Assembly (NCBI GenBank): GCA_945875915.1
Contig: CAMCMT010000018.1
Coordinates: 1-48,908, forward strand
DNA: 48,908 nt
Source of the DNA: Synechococcus sp. UW140
Lineage (GTDB): Bacteria; Cyanobacteriota; Cyanobacteriia; PCC-6307; Cyanobiaceae
Direction: 5' to 3'
Shown: positions 14,113 through 22,197 of the stretch, one piece after another
How the letters are laid out: each line of letters begins with the position of its first letter
Numbering within the stretch: the first letter of the stretch is position 1
Program-made: the position numbers and the translations under genes
The notes under the pieces: generated by a model
The model's input: the letters and a program-made list of their open reading frames with translations, nothing else
Databases searched by the model: none
What the model was told of the DNA's origin: nothing

Positions 14113-14586
14113 TTAATCGAAATAGCGTTTGCCGGCCTCAGTCACCCGGCGATGGCGGCGGGCTTCGCGGCGGGTGAATTCGCTCACCGTGGGGTTGGCC
14201 ACGCTGGGATCGACGTGGGCGACCTGCTCCCACAGGTCCCGCGGCGCCCAGCGCACCGTGTGCTCCGTCTTGTCCACCTTGGTGACGTGGCACCAGCGGC
14301 TGCTGCCGCAGCTGGGGCAAAACAGCTCTTCGAGCCATTCGTTACTGAGCACTAGCACCGGGTAGGCATTGAGCACCAGCTTGGCCCGTTTTTCGGACAT
14401 GCCCCGCTGCTTGAGCTGTTCAACGGTGAGCAGGTGCAGAAAGTATTTGCGGCCGTTGCCCTCGATCTGCTTCTCAGGGTGGGCAGGGCAAAAAAGCTCC
14501 CGCCGCTTCGGGCGTTGCCGGCGGCGGGAGCTTTTGGTTGGCTGTTGATCGCAATCAACAGTTTGAATCGGTTGCTCGCTGGTCAC
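14113..14586 (-). CDS. Conserved cyanobacterial hypothetical protein with zinc-ribbon-like cysteines
   Basis: The 157-residue protein has a very basic N-terminus (KSSRRRQRPKRRELFCPAHP, about 18-37) and a later ELFCPSCGSSRWCHV (about 87-101) with C-x2-C and a further Cys, suggesting a zinc ribbon. Between them is YFLHLLTVEQLKQRGMSEKR. The C-terminus is Arg-rich. I recognise it only as a conserved cyanobacterial protein of unknown function; nucleic-acid binding is a guess from charge and cysteines. It is downstream of psbJ on the same strand, 79 bases away. Confidence 0.65.
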   Translation of the reverse strand: MTSEQPIQTVDCDQQPTKSSRRRQRPKRRELFCPAHPEKQIEGNGRKYFLHLLTVEQLKQRGMSEKRAKLVLNAYPVLVLSNEWLEELFCPSCGSSRWCHVTKVDKTEHTVRWAPRDLWEQVAHVDPSVANPTVSEFTRREARRHRRVTEAGKRYFD

Positions 14587-14665
14587 TGGCTTAGGGCTCT
14601 GTCCTGAACGCTGGATCTAGTGAGTTAATCGGGATCGTTTGCAATTCAGAACAGGGAGCCTGCGA

Positions 14666-14866
14666 TCAGGCCGAACCGACGCCCACGTAGGAGCCATAAA
14701 AGAACAGGCCGACCACAAAGATCACGGCCATGCCACCGGCAGTCGCCACCAGCCAGAGGGGCAGCACCCCTTCGGTCCAGCGGGACTTCCAGGCGACGGC
14801 GGGCCGGCCATCGGGAAGGCGATCAGGGATCCGGCCGTCAGGCAGGCTCGATTTCTTGCCGCTCAT
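14666..14866 (-). CDS. psbJ: Photosystem II protein J
   Basis: The 66-residue protein has an extended hydrophilic N-terminus ([20 protein letters not shown]) and one membrane helix (about 35-57: [20 protein letters not shown]), ending [12 protein letters not shown], the conserved PsbJ terminus. PsbJ is a small thylakoid subunit near cytochrome b559 that affects plastoquinone exchange and assembly. It is the last gene of rubA-ycf48-psbE-psbF-psbL-psbJ on the minus strand, 15 bases after psbL. Confidence 0.95.
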   Translation of the reverse strand: MSGKKSSLPDGRIPDRLPDGRPAVAWKSRWTEGVLPLWLVATAGGMAVIFVVGLFFYGSYVGVGSA

Positions 14867-14881
14867 CGTGAATCCTCCCGA

Positions 14882-15001
14882 TCAGTTGAAGAAGTAGCTG
14901 GAAAACAAAATGCCGATGGTGAACACAAACAGCAGGCCTAAATAAAGGCTGGTGCGGTTTAGTTCAACCGGCAGGTTGTTGGGGTTGGGGGTGCGTTGCA
15001 T
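14882..15001 (-). CDS. psbL: Photosystem II protein L
   Basis: This 39-residue protein is too short for many gene callers. It reads [20 protein letters not shown] followed by [19 protein letters not shown], the near-invariant PsbL sequence with a single membrane helix. PsbL sits at the PSII monomer interface and supports QA function. ATG at 15001 gives the canonical length; the longer upstream open frame is the shadow of psbF. It lies 11 bases after psbF. Confidence 0.96.
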   Translation of the reverse strand: MQRTPNPNNLPVELNRTSLYLGLLFVFTIGILFSSYFFN

Positions 15002-15012
15002 GACCTTGGGCC

Positions 15013-15150
15013 TTAGCGGCGGGAGAACTGCATGGCGGCCAGGGCACCCAGGAAAAACACCGTGGGAATGCCTAGGGCATGGAGCGACAACCACCGGACC
15101 GTGAAGATCGGGTAGTTGCGCGGCGTGGTGGAGGCGGGGGATTGGGTCAT
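15013..15150 (-). CDS. psbF: Cytochrome b559 beta subunit
   Basis: The 45-residue protein reads [20 protein letters not shown] followed by [20 protein letters not shown] and QFSRR. His24 is the axial haem ligand that, with the His of PsbE, binds the haem of cytochrome b559 in the PSII core. One membrane helix (about 18-40). It is 3 bases after psbE and is co-transcribed with it. Confidence 0.96.
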   Translation of the reverse strand: MTQSPASTTPRNYPIFTVRWLSLHALGIPTVFFLGALAAMQFSRR

Positions 15151-15153
15151 GGC

Positions 15154-15402
15154 TTATTTCAGGCGCAAATCAAGCGTGCTCTTGCCTTCAAAGCGCTGAC
15201 TCACGACTGGAGCCTTGCTCTCCTGGGCCTGGAAATAGGCGTCAGGGCGAGGGGTCCCAAAGGCGTCGTAAGCAAGCCCAGTGGAGACAAACAGGAACCC
15301 GGCCAGGAAGATCGACGGCAGGGTCACGGCATGGATCACCCAGTAGCGGATGCTCGTGATGATTTCGAAGAACGGACGTTCCCCTGTGGAGCCGGCAGCC
15401 AT
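15154..15402 (-). CDS. psbE: Cytochrome b559 alpha subunit
   Basis: The 82-residue protein has the conserved [20 protein letters not shown], with His24 as haem ligand, then a membrane helix ([20 protein letters not shown]) and the lumenal [12 protein letters not shown]. It is a structural subunit of the PSII reaction centre. The about 105 bases upstream (15403-15507) separate it from ycf48 and may carry an additional promoter for psbEFLJ. Confidence 0.96.
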   Translation of the reverse strand: MAAGSTGERPFFEIITSIRYWVIHAVTLPSIFLAGFLFVSTGLAYDAFGTPRPDAYFQAQESKAPVVSQRFEGKSTLDLRLK

Positions 15403-15507
15403 AGCAGCAAGCGTTCAACTGATTGATCTTAAGGGCCCGGTGGCTGCCGCCGGGTCTGGGCCGGCGGCTTGGTTACACAGGGACGCAGTTGGCCCGCTCG
15501 CCAGGCC

Positions 15508-16521
15508 TTAGCCGACCCAGCGCAGCAGGTGGCCCCGCTCGCCCAGCACAAAACCCTTGCCGTCCGGCAGGAAGGCGATGCGGTTGAAGTTGGTGCCCTG
15601 GGTCTCGCCCACCGGATCCTTCTGCCAGCTCTTGCCGGCGTCCGTGCTCACCAGCAGGGTGCCGCTGCCGCCGGCGGTCCAGATGGCGCCGCTGGGATCC
15701 CAGGCCATGTCCAAGTAGCCGAAGCCGTTGGTGATCGGGATCACCGGCTTGCTCCAGTCATCCAGGTTGCTGGCATCGCTGTTGAAGCGCATCTGGGCTC
15801 CCCGGGTCACCATCCAGTAGGTGCCATCGGGCTGGAAGCCCATGGCCTGCACCCGCTGGCTGCTGATCCGTTGGTGGGGCTGCCAGATCGCCTGGCCCGG
15901 CTGCCAGGTGGCAAAGAAGTTGCCCAGGCCCGACACGCTCACGTACTGGCCGTCAGCGTTGCGGCGCAGGTCGCGCACGGCGCCGGCCGCATCGCTCACG
16001 GTGGCCTGCCAGCTGGTGCCGCCATCCTCGGTTTGATAGATGGCGCCCACGTTGGTGGCTAGCTCGGCTGTGCCGCTGCCCAGGGCCGTGATCAGGTACG
16101 GCTCGCCGGGCAGCTTGGTGTCGAGGAACAGGCGGGTCCAGCTCTGGCCGGCGTCGGTGCTGTGCAGCAGCAGGCCCGGCTGGCCGGCGATCCAGCCCTC
16201 AGAACCGCGAAAATCAATGCTGATCAGGCGGAAGTTTTCTTCAGGAGGCAGGTCCAGGGCCCGTTCCTGCCAGCTGGCGCCGCCATCGCTGGTTTCCAGG
16301 ATCAGGCGGTTGCTGCCCACCAAAAAGCCGTGGGAGTCGGTATCGAAGGCCAAATCAAGCGGGTTGGCCCGGTTCTCCAGGGCCACCGGCTGCCAGGGGC
16401 TGGCGCTTGCGACCGGCAGGCCTAAGGAAACGCAACCGCTGGTCCCCAGGGCCAGGCCCAAGGTCAGCACCAGGGAAAGGACCAGGGAGGCGAGACGAGT
16501 CGCGGGCATCGGCGCAGGCAT
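15508..16521 (-). CDS. ycf48: Photosystem II assembly factor Ycf48 (HCF136 homologue)
   Basis: The 337-residue lipoprotein starts with a signal peptide ending LALGTSGC (Cys30 for lipid attachment) and then forms a repeat (beta-propeller) with sorting-nexin-like motifs such as ILETSDGGASWQERALD, LLHSTDAGQSWTRLFL, IYQTEDGGTSWQATV and LLVSTDAGKSWQKDPVG. Ycf48 binds precursor D1 and assists PSII assembly and repair on the lumenal side. ATG 16521 shares one base with the rubA stop (TGATG), so translation is coupled. Confidence 0.95.
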   Translation of the reverse strand: MPAPMPATRLASLVLSLVLTLGLALGTSGCVSLGLPVASASPWQPVALENRANPLDLAFDTDSHGFLVGSNRLILETSDGGASWQERALDLPPEENFRLISIDFRGSEGWIAGQPGLLLHSTDAGQSWTRLFLDTKLPGEPYLITALGSGTAELATNVGAIYQTEDGGTSWQATVSDAAGAVRDLRRNADGQYVSVSGLGNFFATWQPGQAIWQPHQRISSQRVQAMGFQPDGTYWMVTRGAQMRFNSDASNLDDWSKPVIPITNGFGYLDMAWDPSGAIWTAGGSGTLLVSTDAGKSWQKDPVGETQGTNFNRIAFLPDGKGFVLGERGHLLRWVG

Positions 16522-16928
16522 CAACGCAGGGAATAGAGGGACAGGAAAAAGGCGAAAGCCAGGGCGAAGCCGCCGAAGATCAGCACGTTCTTCTGGCCGG
16601 GCGTCAGCTGGTTCACGCCTAGGCCGAAGCGGAGGTTCTCCTCAAAGCCGCTGGGTTTGTTGCGGGGGCCGATGTCCTTGAAGGCGGCCACCTTGCTGCG
16701 GCACACCGGGCAGCGGAAGCTGAGCGGATCGAGCTCGAGAAATGGCGTGCCGGCCGCAATCGCCAGCTTTTTCACCCCCTCGGCAGGGTCGTAAACGAAA
16801 CCGCAGCTGCGGCACTCGAAGCGGTGCTCGGAGAAGTCTGGGGCCAGCTCCAGCTCGGCCACCGGCTCCGGTTCCTGCTGGTCCAGGCCGGGGGGACTGG
16901 CCTCTTGATCCGTGATCTCGTCGCTCAC
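16521..16928 (-). CDS. rubA: Membrane-anchored rubredoxin RubA
   Basis: The 135-residue protein has an acidic N-terminus, a rubredoxin domain with the four iron-binding cysteines Cys39, Cys42, Cys73 and Cys76 (FECRSCGFVYDPAEG and FRCPVCRSKVAAF), and a C-terminal membrane helix (about 113-131: KNVLIFGGFALAFAFFLSLY). RubA is required for early PSII (and in some organisms PSI) assembly. It is the first gene of the psb block. The 161 bases between it and ndhC must hold two divergent promoters. Confidence 0.95.
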   Translation of the reverse strand: MSDEITDQEASPPGLDQQEPEPVAELELAPDFSEHRFECRSCGFVYDPAEGVKKLAIAAGTPFLELDPLSFRCPVCRSKVAAFKDIGPRNKPSGFEENLRFGLGVNQLTPGQKNVLIFGGFALAFAFFLSLYSLR

Positions 16929-17089
16929 CGACCCCTCTGCGCGTGATCAAACTCTAGTCAAGCCAGGGCTGAGGCCGTTTCGCAGGCCTGCAGGCCGGTC
17001 GGTGTCCGGCTGCCCATCGGCGCCCGGGGCGGGGGCCCAGGCCTCGCTTGCGGGTGTCAGACTGACCTCCAGGTTGGACTGGGCTGCTT

Positions 17090-17452
17090 TTGTTCGTTCT
17101 TGACGGCTACGACGCCTTTTTGGGCTTCCTGCTGATCGCGGCGGCCGTGCCCGTGCTGGCGCTGGTTACCAACAAGCTGGTGGCCCCCAAGTCCCGCACC
17201 GGCGAACGGGACCTCACCTACGAATCGGGCATGGAGCCGATTGGTGGCGCCTGGATCCAGTTCAACATTCGCTACTACATGTTTGCCCTGGTCTTCGTCA
17301 TCTTCGACGTGGAGACCGTGTTCCTCTACCCCTGGGCCGTGGCCTTCCATCGCCTGGGCCTGCTCGCCTTCATCGAAGCCCTGGTGTTCATCACCATCCT
17401 GGTGGTGGCCCTGGCCTACGCCTGGCGCAAGGGCGCCCTCGAGTGGAGCTGA
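17090..17452 (+). CDS. ndhC: NAD(P)H-quinone oxidoreductase (NDH-1) subunit 3
   Basis: The 120-residue membrane protein has three helices and the conserved [20 protein letters not shown] and [19 protein letters not shown], the hallmark of NdhC/NuoA. It belongs to the membrane arm of thylakoid NDH-1 in respiration, cyclic electron flow and CO2 uptake. The conserved N-terminus [17 protein letters not shown] directly follows TTG 17090, so a TTG start is accepted; no ATG or GTG fits. It is first of ndhC-ndhK-ndhJ, with 12 bases to ndhK. Confidence 0.95.
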   Translation: MFVLDGYDAFLGFLLIAAAVPVLALVTNKLVAPKSRTGERDLTYESGMEPIGGAWIQFNIRYYMFALVFVIFDVETVFLYPWAVAFHRLGLLAFIEALVFITILVVALAYAWRKGALEWS

Positions 17453-17464
17453 ACCCCTAGATCC

Positions 17465-18286
17465 ATGACCCTCACCCCCACCAGCCCCGCCGGTTCCCCC
17501 AGCTCCTTGAGCACGGCCGAACCCGCCTCGATTGCCGCCCTGCGCGACCTGCGGGCCTCCACCTGCAACCCCGTCGGCGCCCCCACGGTCACGGCCGAGC
17601 TGTCCGAGAACATCATTCTCACCAGCCTCGACGACCTGCACAACTGGGCCCGGCTCAGCAGCCTCTGGCCCCTGCTCTACGGCACGGCCTGCTGCTTCAT
17701 CGAGTTCGCCGCCCTGCTGGGCTCCCGTTTCGACTTCGACCGCTTCGGCCTGGTGCCCCGCTCCAGCCCGCGCCAGGCCGACCTGCTGATCGTGGCCGGC
17801 ACCGTGACCATGAAGATGGCCCCGGCCATGGTGCGGCTCTATGAGCAGATGCCCGAGCCCAAGTACGTGATCGCCATGGGCGCCTGCACGATCACCGGCG
17901 GCATGTTCTCCGCCGACTCGACCACGGCCGTGCGTGGCGTTGACAAGTTGATCCCGGTGGACCTCTACATGCCCGGCTGCCCGCCCCGGCCCGAGGCGAT
18001 TTTTGATGCGGTGATCAAGCTGCGCAAAAAGGTCGGCAACGAATCCCTGGCCGAACGGGGCAACCTGCTCCCCACCCACCGCTACTGCACGGTGCCCCAC
18101 CAGCTCAAGGCGGTGCAGCCGGTGGTGACGGGGGCCTACCTGCGCGCCGAAACCCAGCGGGCGGCCCTGGCTGCGGCGGCTGGCCAGCCCCTAGACCTCA
18201 GCCAGCCAGCGTCCGAGCCCGTCCCCCTGCCGGCCCAAACCCTGCCCCTGCAAGCCGCCCCCCGCCAAGGTCAAGCCGATGCCTGA
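17465..18286 (+). CDS. ndhK: NDH-1 subunit K (N2 iron-sulfur subunit)
   Basis: The 273-residue peripheral subunit coordinates the terminal 4Fe-4S cluster with Cys76 and Cys77 ([10 protein letters not shown]), Cys141 ([11 protein letters not shown]) and Cys172 ([11 protein letters not shown]), all present. It has a low-complexity N-terminus and a Pro/Gln/Ala-rich C-terminal tail (about 230-273) beyond the NuoB core. It passes electrons to plastoquinone at the junction of the NDH-1 arms. Its end overlaps the ndhJ start by 8 bases. Confidence 0.96.
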   Translation: MTLTPTSPAGSPSSLSTAEPASIAALRDLRASTCNPVGAPTVTAELSENIILTSLDDLHNWARLSSLWPLLYGTACCFIEFAALLGSRFDFDRFGLVPRSSPRQADLLIVAGTVTMKMAPAMVRLYEQMPEPKYVIAMGACTITGGMFSADSTTAVRGVDKLIPVDLYMPGCPPRPEAIFDAVIKLRKKVGNESLAERGNLLPTHRYCTVPHQLKAVQPVVTGAYLRAETQRAALAAAAGQPLDLSQPASEPVPLPAQTLPLQAAPRQGQADA

Positions 18287-18914
18287 GCCCACCAACCCTG
18301 AAGCGGGCGCTCTCGCCGCCACCACTGCCCCCGGGTCCACCGCCGCTGGGACTACCGCAGAGGCCATCACCGTGGCCGAGCCTGGGCCGGTGAGCCGTTG
18401 GCTTAGTTCCCAGGGGTTTGGGCACCAAGGTCTCGAGCCCGACCACCTCGGCATCGAGACCCTGGGTGTGGAGCCCCTGTTTCTGCCAGTGATCGTTGCT
18501 GCCCTTAAGGCCAGTGGCTTTGATTACCTGCAATGTCAGGGCGGCTACGACGAGGGGCCCGGCGGCCGCCTGGTGAGCTTCTACGAGCTGGTGAAACTGG
18601 CCGTTCTGGCCGACCAGATCGCCCTAGCCAGTGATCCCGCCGGCACCTGCAACGCCCTGCCCGCCACGGCCCGGCCCGAGCAGGTGCGGCTCAAGGTGTT
18701 CCTCGAGCGCGATGGCGACCTCACGATCCCCAGCCTCTATGGGCTCTTCCGTGGCGCCGACTGGCAGGAGCGCGAAACCTTCGATATGTACGGCATCCAC
18801 TACGCCGGCCATCCCCATCCCAAGCGCCTGTTGATGCCCGAGGACTGGAAGGGCTACCCCCTGCGCAAGGACTACGTGCAGCCCGATTTCTACGAGCTCC
18901 AGGACGCCTACTAG
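18279..18914 (+). CDS. ndhJ: NDH-1 subunit J (30-kDa subunit)
   Basis: The 211-residue protein contains the NuoC/30-kDa signature [20 protein letters not shown] followed by [16 protein letters not shown] near the C-terminus (about 170-200). It is a peripheral-arm subunit of NDH-1. The first about 40 residues are Ala/Thr-rich and variable. Its ATG lies in the end of ndhK, so the two are coupled. It converges with the YvcK gene: the two stop codons overlap by 4 bases. Confidence 0.95.
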   Translation: MPEPTNPEAGALAATTAPGSTAAGTTAEAITVAEPGPVSRWLSSQGFGHQGLEPDHLGIETLGVEPLFLPVIVAALKASGFDYLQCQGGYDEGPGGRLVSFYELVKLAVLADQIALASDPAGTCNALPATARPEQVRLKVFLERDGDLTIPSLYGLFRGADWQERETFDMYGIHYAGHPHPKRLLMPEDWKGYPLRKDYVQPDFYELQDAY

Positions 18915-20332
18915 GACTTTTGGCGTTTGTCGCGGCATTGGCGGCGATAGAAGCGCATCACGGCCAGGGCGACGCTGCGGGGGTCGTGGCGCAGGGTGGC
19001 GCTGGGCCGGGCCCCCTGCAGGGGCGCCAGCATCACGTCGTAGCCATCGGCCTTGAGTTGGCGGGTGCCGCAGAGCACCGGTTCAGCTCCGCGCAGGCGG
19101 TAGTTCTCGACCAGGGGGCCATGGGCCAGCACTTCCTGGGCCAGCACGGCCGTGAACAGGCGTTCGCCCACCCCCAGGCTGGCCAGCTGGGCCTCAATCG
19201 CCCGCAGGTGGCCCTGCACATCGAGGCCGTCGGTTTCGCCAGGCTGGGTCATCAGGTTGCAGATGTAGAGCCGGGGCGCCTTGCTGCGCCGGATCGCCTC
19301 CACCAGCTCGGGCACCAGCAGGTTCGGTAGTAGCGACGTGTAGAGGCTGCCCGGACCCAGCAGGATCAAATCGGCGTGGGCAATGGCTTCCAGGGCCCGG
19401 GGCAGGGCCGGCGGCCGCTCCGGGATGCAGCCGAGGCGCACAATCGGGCTCTTGGCCTGGCCAATGCGGGATTCGCCTTCGATCCGCTCGCCGTTTTCCA
19501 GTTCGGCCCAGAGGCGCACATCGGCGTTGGTGGCCGGCACCACCTGGCCCTGCACCGCCAACACCCGGCTACTGGCCGTGATCGCCGATTCCAGGCTGCC
19601 GGTGATTGCCGAGAGGGCCGAGAGGAAGAGGTTGCCGAAGCTGTGGCCCTCCAGGCCGCTGCCGGCCTTGAAGCGGTATTGGAACAGGCGGGTGAGCAGC
19701 GGTTCTTCGGTGGAGAGGGCCGCCAGGCAGTTGCGGATGTCGCCGGGGGGTTGCACGCCCAGCTCGCGCCGCAGCACGCCACTGCTGCCGCCGTCATCGG
19801 CGACGGTGACGATGGCCGTGAGGTTGCTGCTGTAGCGCTTCAGGCCCGAGAGCAGGGTCGAGAGGCCGGTGCCGCCACCGATGGCGACGATGTTGGGGCC
19901 TCGGTTGAGCTTGCCTTGGGCCAGCAGGGCATCGACGAGCACCGTGTCCTTTTCAGGCGCCAGGGCCTGCTGGATCGAGCTGAAGCTGCGGCTCTGGCCC
20001 AGCCAGATCAGGCCGCCGCCCACCACCAGCACCACCGGGCCGGTGATGCCGCGGGGCATCACCGTGGTGATGTTTTTGAGCAGCCAGTTGATCGATTCCA
20101 GGCTCCAGTAGATCGGCTTGAGATCGAGCCACACGGCGCCGCCGAGTAGGGCCAGCAGCAGGCCCAGGCCCGAGGTCACCACCCAGCGCTTCACCACCAG
20201 CCCGGGCTGCAGCCAGCGCACCGCCCGCCTCGAGCGGCTCATCAGATCCCGTTGGCGCAGGTCGCCGCGGCCGATCCAGCCGGGCCGGCTGCTACGCCGC
20301 CGGGGCGGCCGACTGGAGGCGGGCAGGCCCAT
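18911..20332 (-). CDS. YvcK/CofD-like protein (gluconeogenesis factor family)
   Basis: The 473-residue protein has an N-terminal extension with two membrane helices (about 50-68 and 97-112) and then the YvcK/CofD fold: [20 protein letters not shown] (about 147-166), [30 protein letters not shown] and [16 protein letters not shown]. In Bacillus, YvcK binds UDP-sugars and controls carbon use and cell-wall synthesis; the role in cyanobacteria is unclear. The membrane anchor is typical of cyanobacterial versions. It stands divergent to the MCE-type ABC gene with 29 bases between start codons. Confidence 0.85.
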   Translation of the reverse strand: MGLPASSRPPRRRSSRPGWIGRGDLRQRDLMSRSRRAVRWLQPGLVVKRWVVTSGLGLLLALLGGAVWLDLKPIYWSLESINWLLKNITTVMPRGITGPVVLVVGGGLIWLGQSRSFSSIQQALAPEKDTVLVDALLAQGKLNRGPNIVAIGGGTGLSTLLSGLKRYSSNLTAIVTVADDGGSSGVLRRELGVQPPGDIRNCLAALSTEEPLLTRLFQYRFKAGSGLEGHSFGNLFLSALSAITGSLESAITASSRVLAVQGQVVPATNADVRLWAELENGERIEGESRIGQAKSPIVRLGCIPERPPALPRALEAIAHADLILLGPGSLYTSLLPNLLVPELVEAIRRSKAPRLYICNLMTQPGETDGLDVQGHLRAIEAQLASLGVGERLFTAVLAQEVLAHGPLVENYRLRGAEPVLCGTRQLKADGYDVMLAPLQGARPSATLRHDPRSVALAVMRFYRRQCRDKRQKS

Positions 20333-20361
20333 CTAGGTAGGTAAGTGTTCAAACTGTACGG

Positions 20362-21219
20362 ATGACGGGTCAGGATGGCCCCATGGATCAGAACCGCGCT
20401 GCTGAGGCTGCTGGCGCCGGCGCAGCTCTTGGAGCCGTTGCCGCTCCACCTGTGGCCGAGCTGGTGGGGCTCTCGATGGCCTGGGGGGAGCGGCTGGTGC
20501 TCGACCAGGTGGATCTCACCCTCCACCCCGGCGAGCGCCTGGCGGTGGTGGGCCCGTCTGGGGCGGGCAAATCGACGATCCTGCGCATCCTGGCCGGCCT
20601 GCAGTTGCCCACCAGCGGCAAGCTGCGCATCCATGGCGTGCCCCAGACCTATTTGCGCTTGGACCAGCGCCAGCCCCCGGATGTGCGGCTGGTGTTCCAG
20701 AACCCGGCCCTACTGGCCTCGCTCACGGTCTGCGAAAACGTTGGCTTTTTGCTCTATCGCCACGGCCAGCTGCGGGATCGGGAGGTGCGCGAACGGGTGA
20801 GCCGTTGCTTAGAGGCCGTGGGCCTTTACGGCGTCGAAGATCTGCTGCCCGGCGAACTCAGTGGCGGCATGCAGAAACGGGTCAGTTTTGCCCGCGCCCT
20901 GATCGAAGATCCCAGCCAGCCGCCCGGCCAGGTGCCGCTGCTGCTCTTCGATGAACCCACGGCCGGCCTTGATCCGGTGGCCTGCACCCGCATCGAGGAC
21001 CTGATCGTGCGCACCGGCGATGTGGTCGGTGGCTCCAGCGTGGTGGTGAGCCATGTGATGAGCACGATCCTGCGCTCGGCCCAGCGGGTGGCCCTCCTCT
21101 ACGACGGCCGCTTGCAGTGGCTGGGCAGCGTCTCCCATTTCGAGCACACCGATAATCCTTATGTGACCCAGTTCCGGAGCGGTAACCTGAGCGGCCCCAT
21201 GCAGCCGGCGGAGCTCTGA
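20362..21219 (+). CDS. ABC transporter ATP-binding protein of an MCE (MlaF-like) lipid transport system
   Basis: The 285-residue ATPase shows Walker A GPSGAGKS (64-71), a Q-loop in LVFQNPALLASLTV, the signature LSGGMQKRVSFARAL and Walker B LLLFDEPTAGLDP. The early stop-like LSGGMQKRV and NVGFLL pattern is typical of MlaF-type proteins, which energise lipid movement with MCE partners. The MCE gene follows after 4 bases; the permease is not in the window. ATG 20362 or ATG 20383 may be the start. In plants the corresponding system (TGD) imports lipids into plastids. Confidence 0.85.
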   Translation: MTGQDGPMDQNRAAEAAGAGAALGAVAAPPVAELVGLSMAWGERLVLDQVDLTLHPGERLAVVGPSGAGKSTILRILAGLQLPTSGKLRIHGVPQTYLRLDQRQPPDVRLVFQNPALLASLTVCENVGFLLYRHGQLRDREVRERVSRCLEAVGLYGVEDLLPGELSGGMQKRVSFARALIEDPSQPPGQVPLLLFDEPTAGLDPVACTRIEDLIVRTGDVVGGSSVVVSHVMSTILRSAQRVALLYDGRLQWLGSVSHFEHTDNPYVTQFRSGNLSGPMQPAEL

Positions 21220-21223
21220 AGTC

Positions 21224-22180
21224 ATGCGCCGCAGTGTGCGAGAGGCGATTGTTGGCTTCACCCTGTTGGCGGCTGTCAGCGGCAGCGCCGGCCTGTGGTT
21301 CTGGCTCAAGGGCATCTCCCTGGCCAGCCGCCAGTGGACGATCCAGGTGCGCTTCGCCGACGCCGCCGGCCTGGCCGACCGCTCGTCGGTGACCTACCGG
21401 GGCGTGCTCGTGGGCCGGGTCAGCTCGATCCGGGCCACGGCCTCGGCCGTGATCGCCGAGCTGGAGATCACCAACCCCGATTTGGTCTTGTCCCGGCCGG
21501 TGGTGGCCCAGGTGCAATCGGCCTCCCTGCTGGGCGGCGATTCCCAGGTGGCCCTGCTCAGTGCCGGAGCGGCCCCGGCCGCCAGCGAACCAGGTCCCCT
21601 GGCCCAGGCCTGCGCCCCCAGCCGCATTGTCTGCAACGGCGGCAGCGTTGAGGGCCAGACCGCCCCAACCATGGCCAGCGTCACATCAACCCTCCAGGGC
21701 CTGCTTGACCAGGCCAACAACCAAAAGCTGATCCCCAAGGTGGTGTCCACCACCGAAAGCTTTGAGCTCACCGCCAAGGAGGCCAATCGCTTCATGGCTA
21801 GCAGCAAGGTGCTGGTGAGCGATCTCACCGCTGCCGTGCGCAAGGCCGACCCCACCCTCACCAACCTCAACAAGGCCACGGCCGACGCCGCCAAGGCCAC
21901 GGCCCACCTCACCAGCATCGTGGCCGCCCTCGATAACCCCAAAACGATTGGTGATCTCAAGGCCACGGCCACCAACGCCAAAACGCTCACGGCCCGTTGG
22001 GATGCGGTCGGTGGTGATGTCAACAAGCTGTCGTCCGATCCCACCTTCATGGATGGGGTGCGCAGCGTGACGATTGGCCTGGGCAAGTTCTTCGATGAGC
22101 TCTATCCCGTCCAAACGGCTGCAGCCAAGCAGAAAGCCGCCAAGGAGCAGGGCCCCCAGGCCAAACCGGCCCGCCCTTGA
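21224..22180 (+). CDS. MCE/MlaD-family lipid-binding protein
   Basis: The 318-residue protein has an N-terminal membrane helix (about 9-27) and one MCE domain (about 40-115: WTIQVRFADAAGLADRSSV, YRGVLVGRVSSI, VAQVQSASLLGGDSQVAL), followed by a long helical region (about 150-310). MCE proteins form hexameric rings that conduct lipids between membranes; here between inner envelope and outer or thylakoid membranes. It is translated just after the ATPase gene and is homologous to plant TGD2. Confidence 0.85.
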   Translation: MRRSVREAIVGFTLLAAVSGSAGLWFWLKGISLASRQWTIQVRFADAAGLADRSSVTYRGVLVGRVSSIRATASAVIAELEITNPDLVLSRPVVAQVQSASLLGGDSQVALLSAGAAPAASEPGPLAQACAPSRIVCNGGSVEGQTAPTMASVTSTLQGLLDQANNQKLIPKVVSTTESFELTAKEANRFMASSKVLVSDLTAAVRKADPTLTNLNKATADAAKATAHLTSIVAALDNPKTIGDLKATATNAKTLTARWDAVGGDVNKLSSDPTFMDGVRSVTIGLGKFFDELYPVQTAAAKQKAAKEQGPQAKPARP

Positions 22181-22197
22181 CGCCCTAGAGCACGCCC

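Noticed and set aside
14882-15094. A 70-codon version of psbL
   Set aside because: The extra N-terminal residues are the shadow of psbF; the canonical 39-residue PsbL starts at 15001.
17057-18100. A 347-codon minus-strand open frame across ndhC and ndhK
   Set aside because: His/Gly-rich shadow of well-identified ndh genes.
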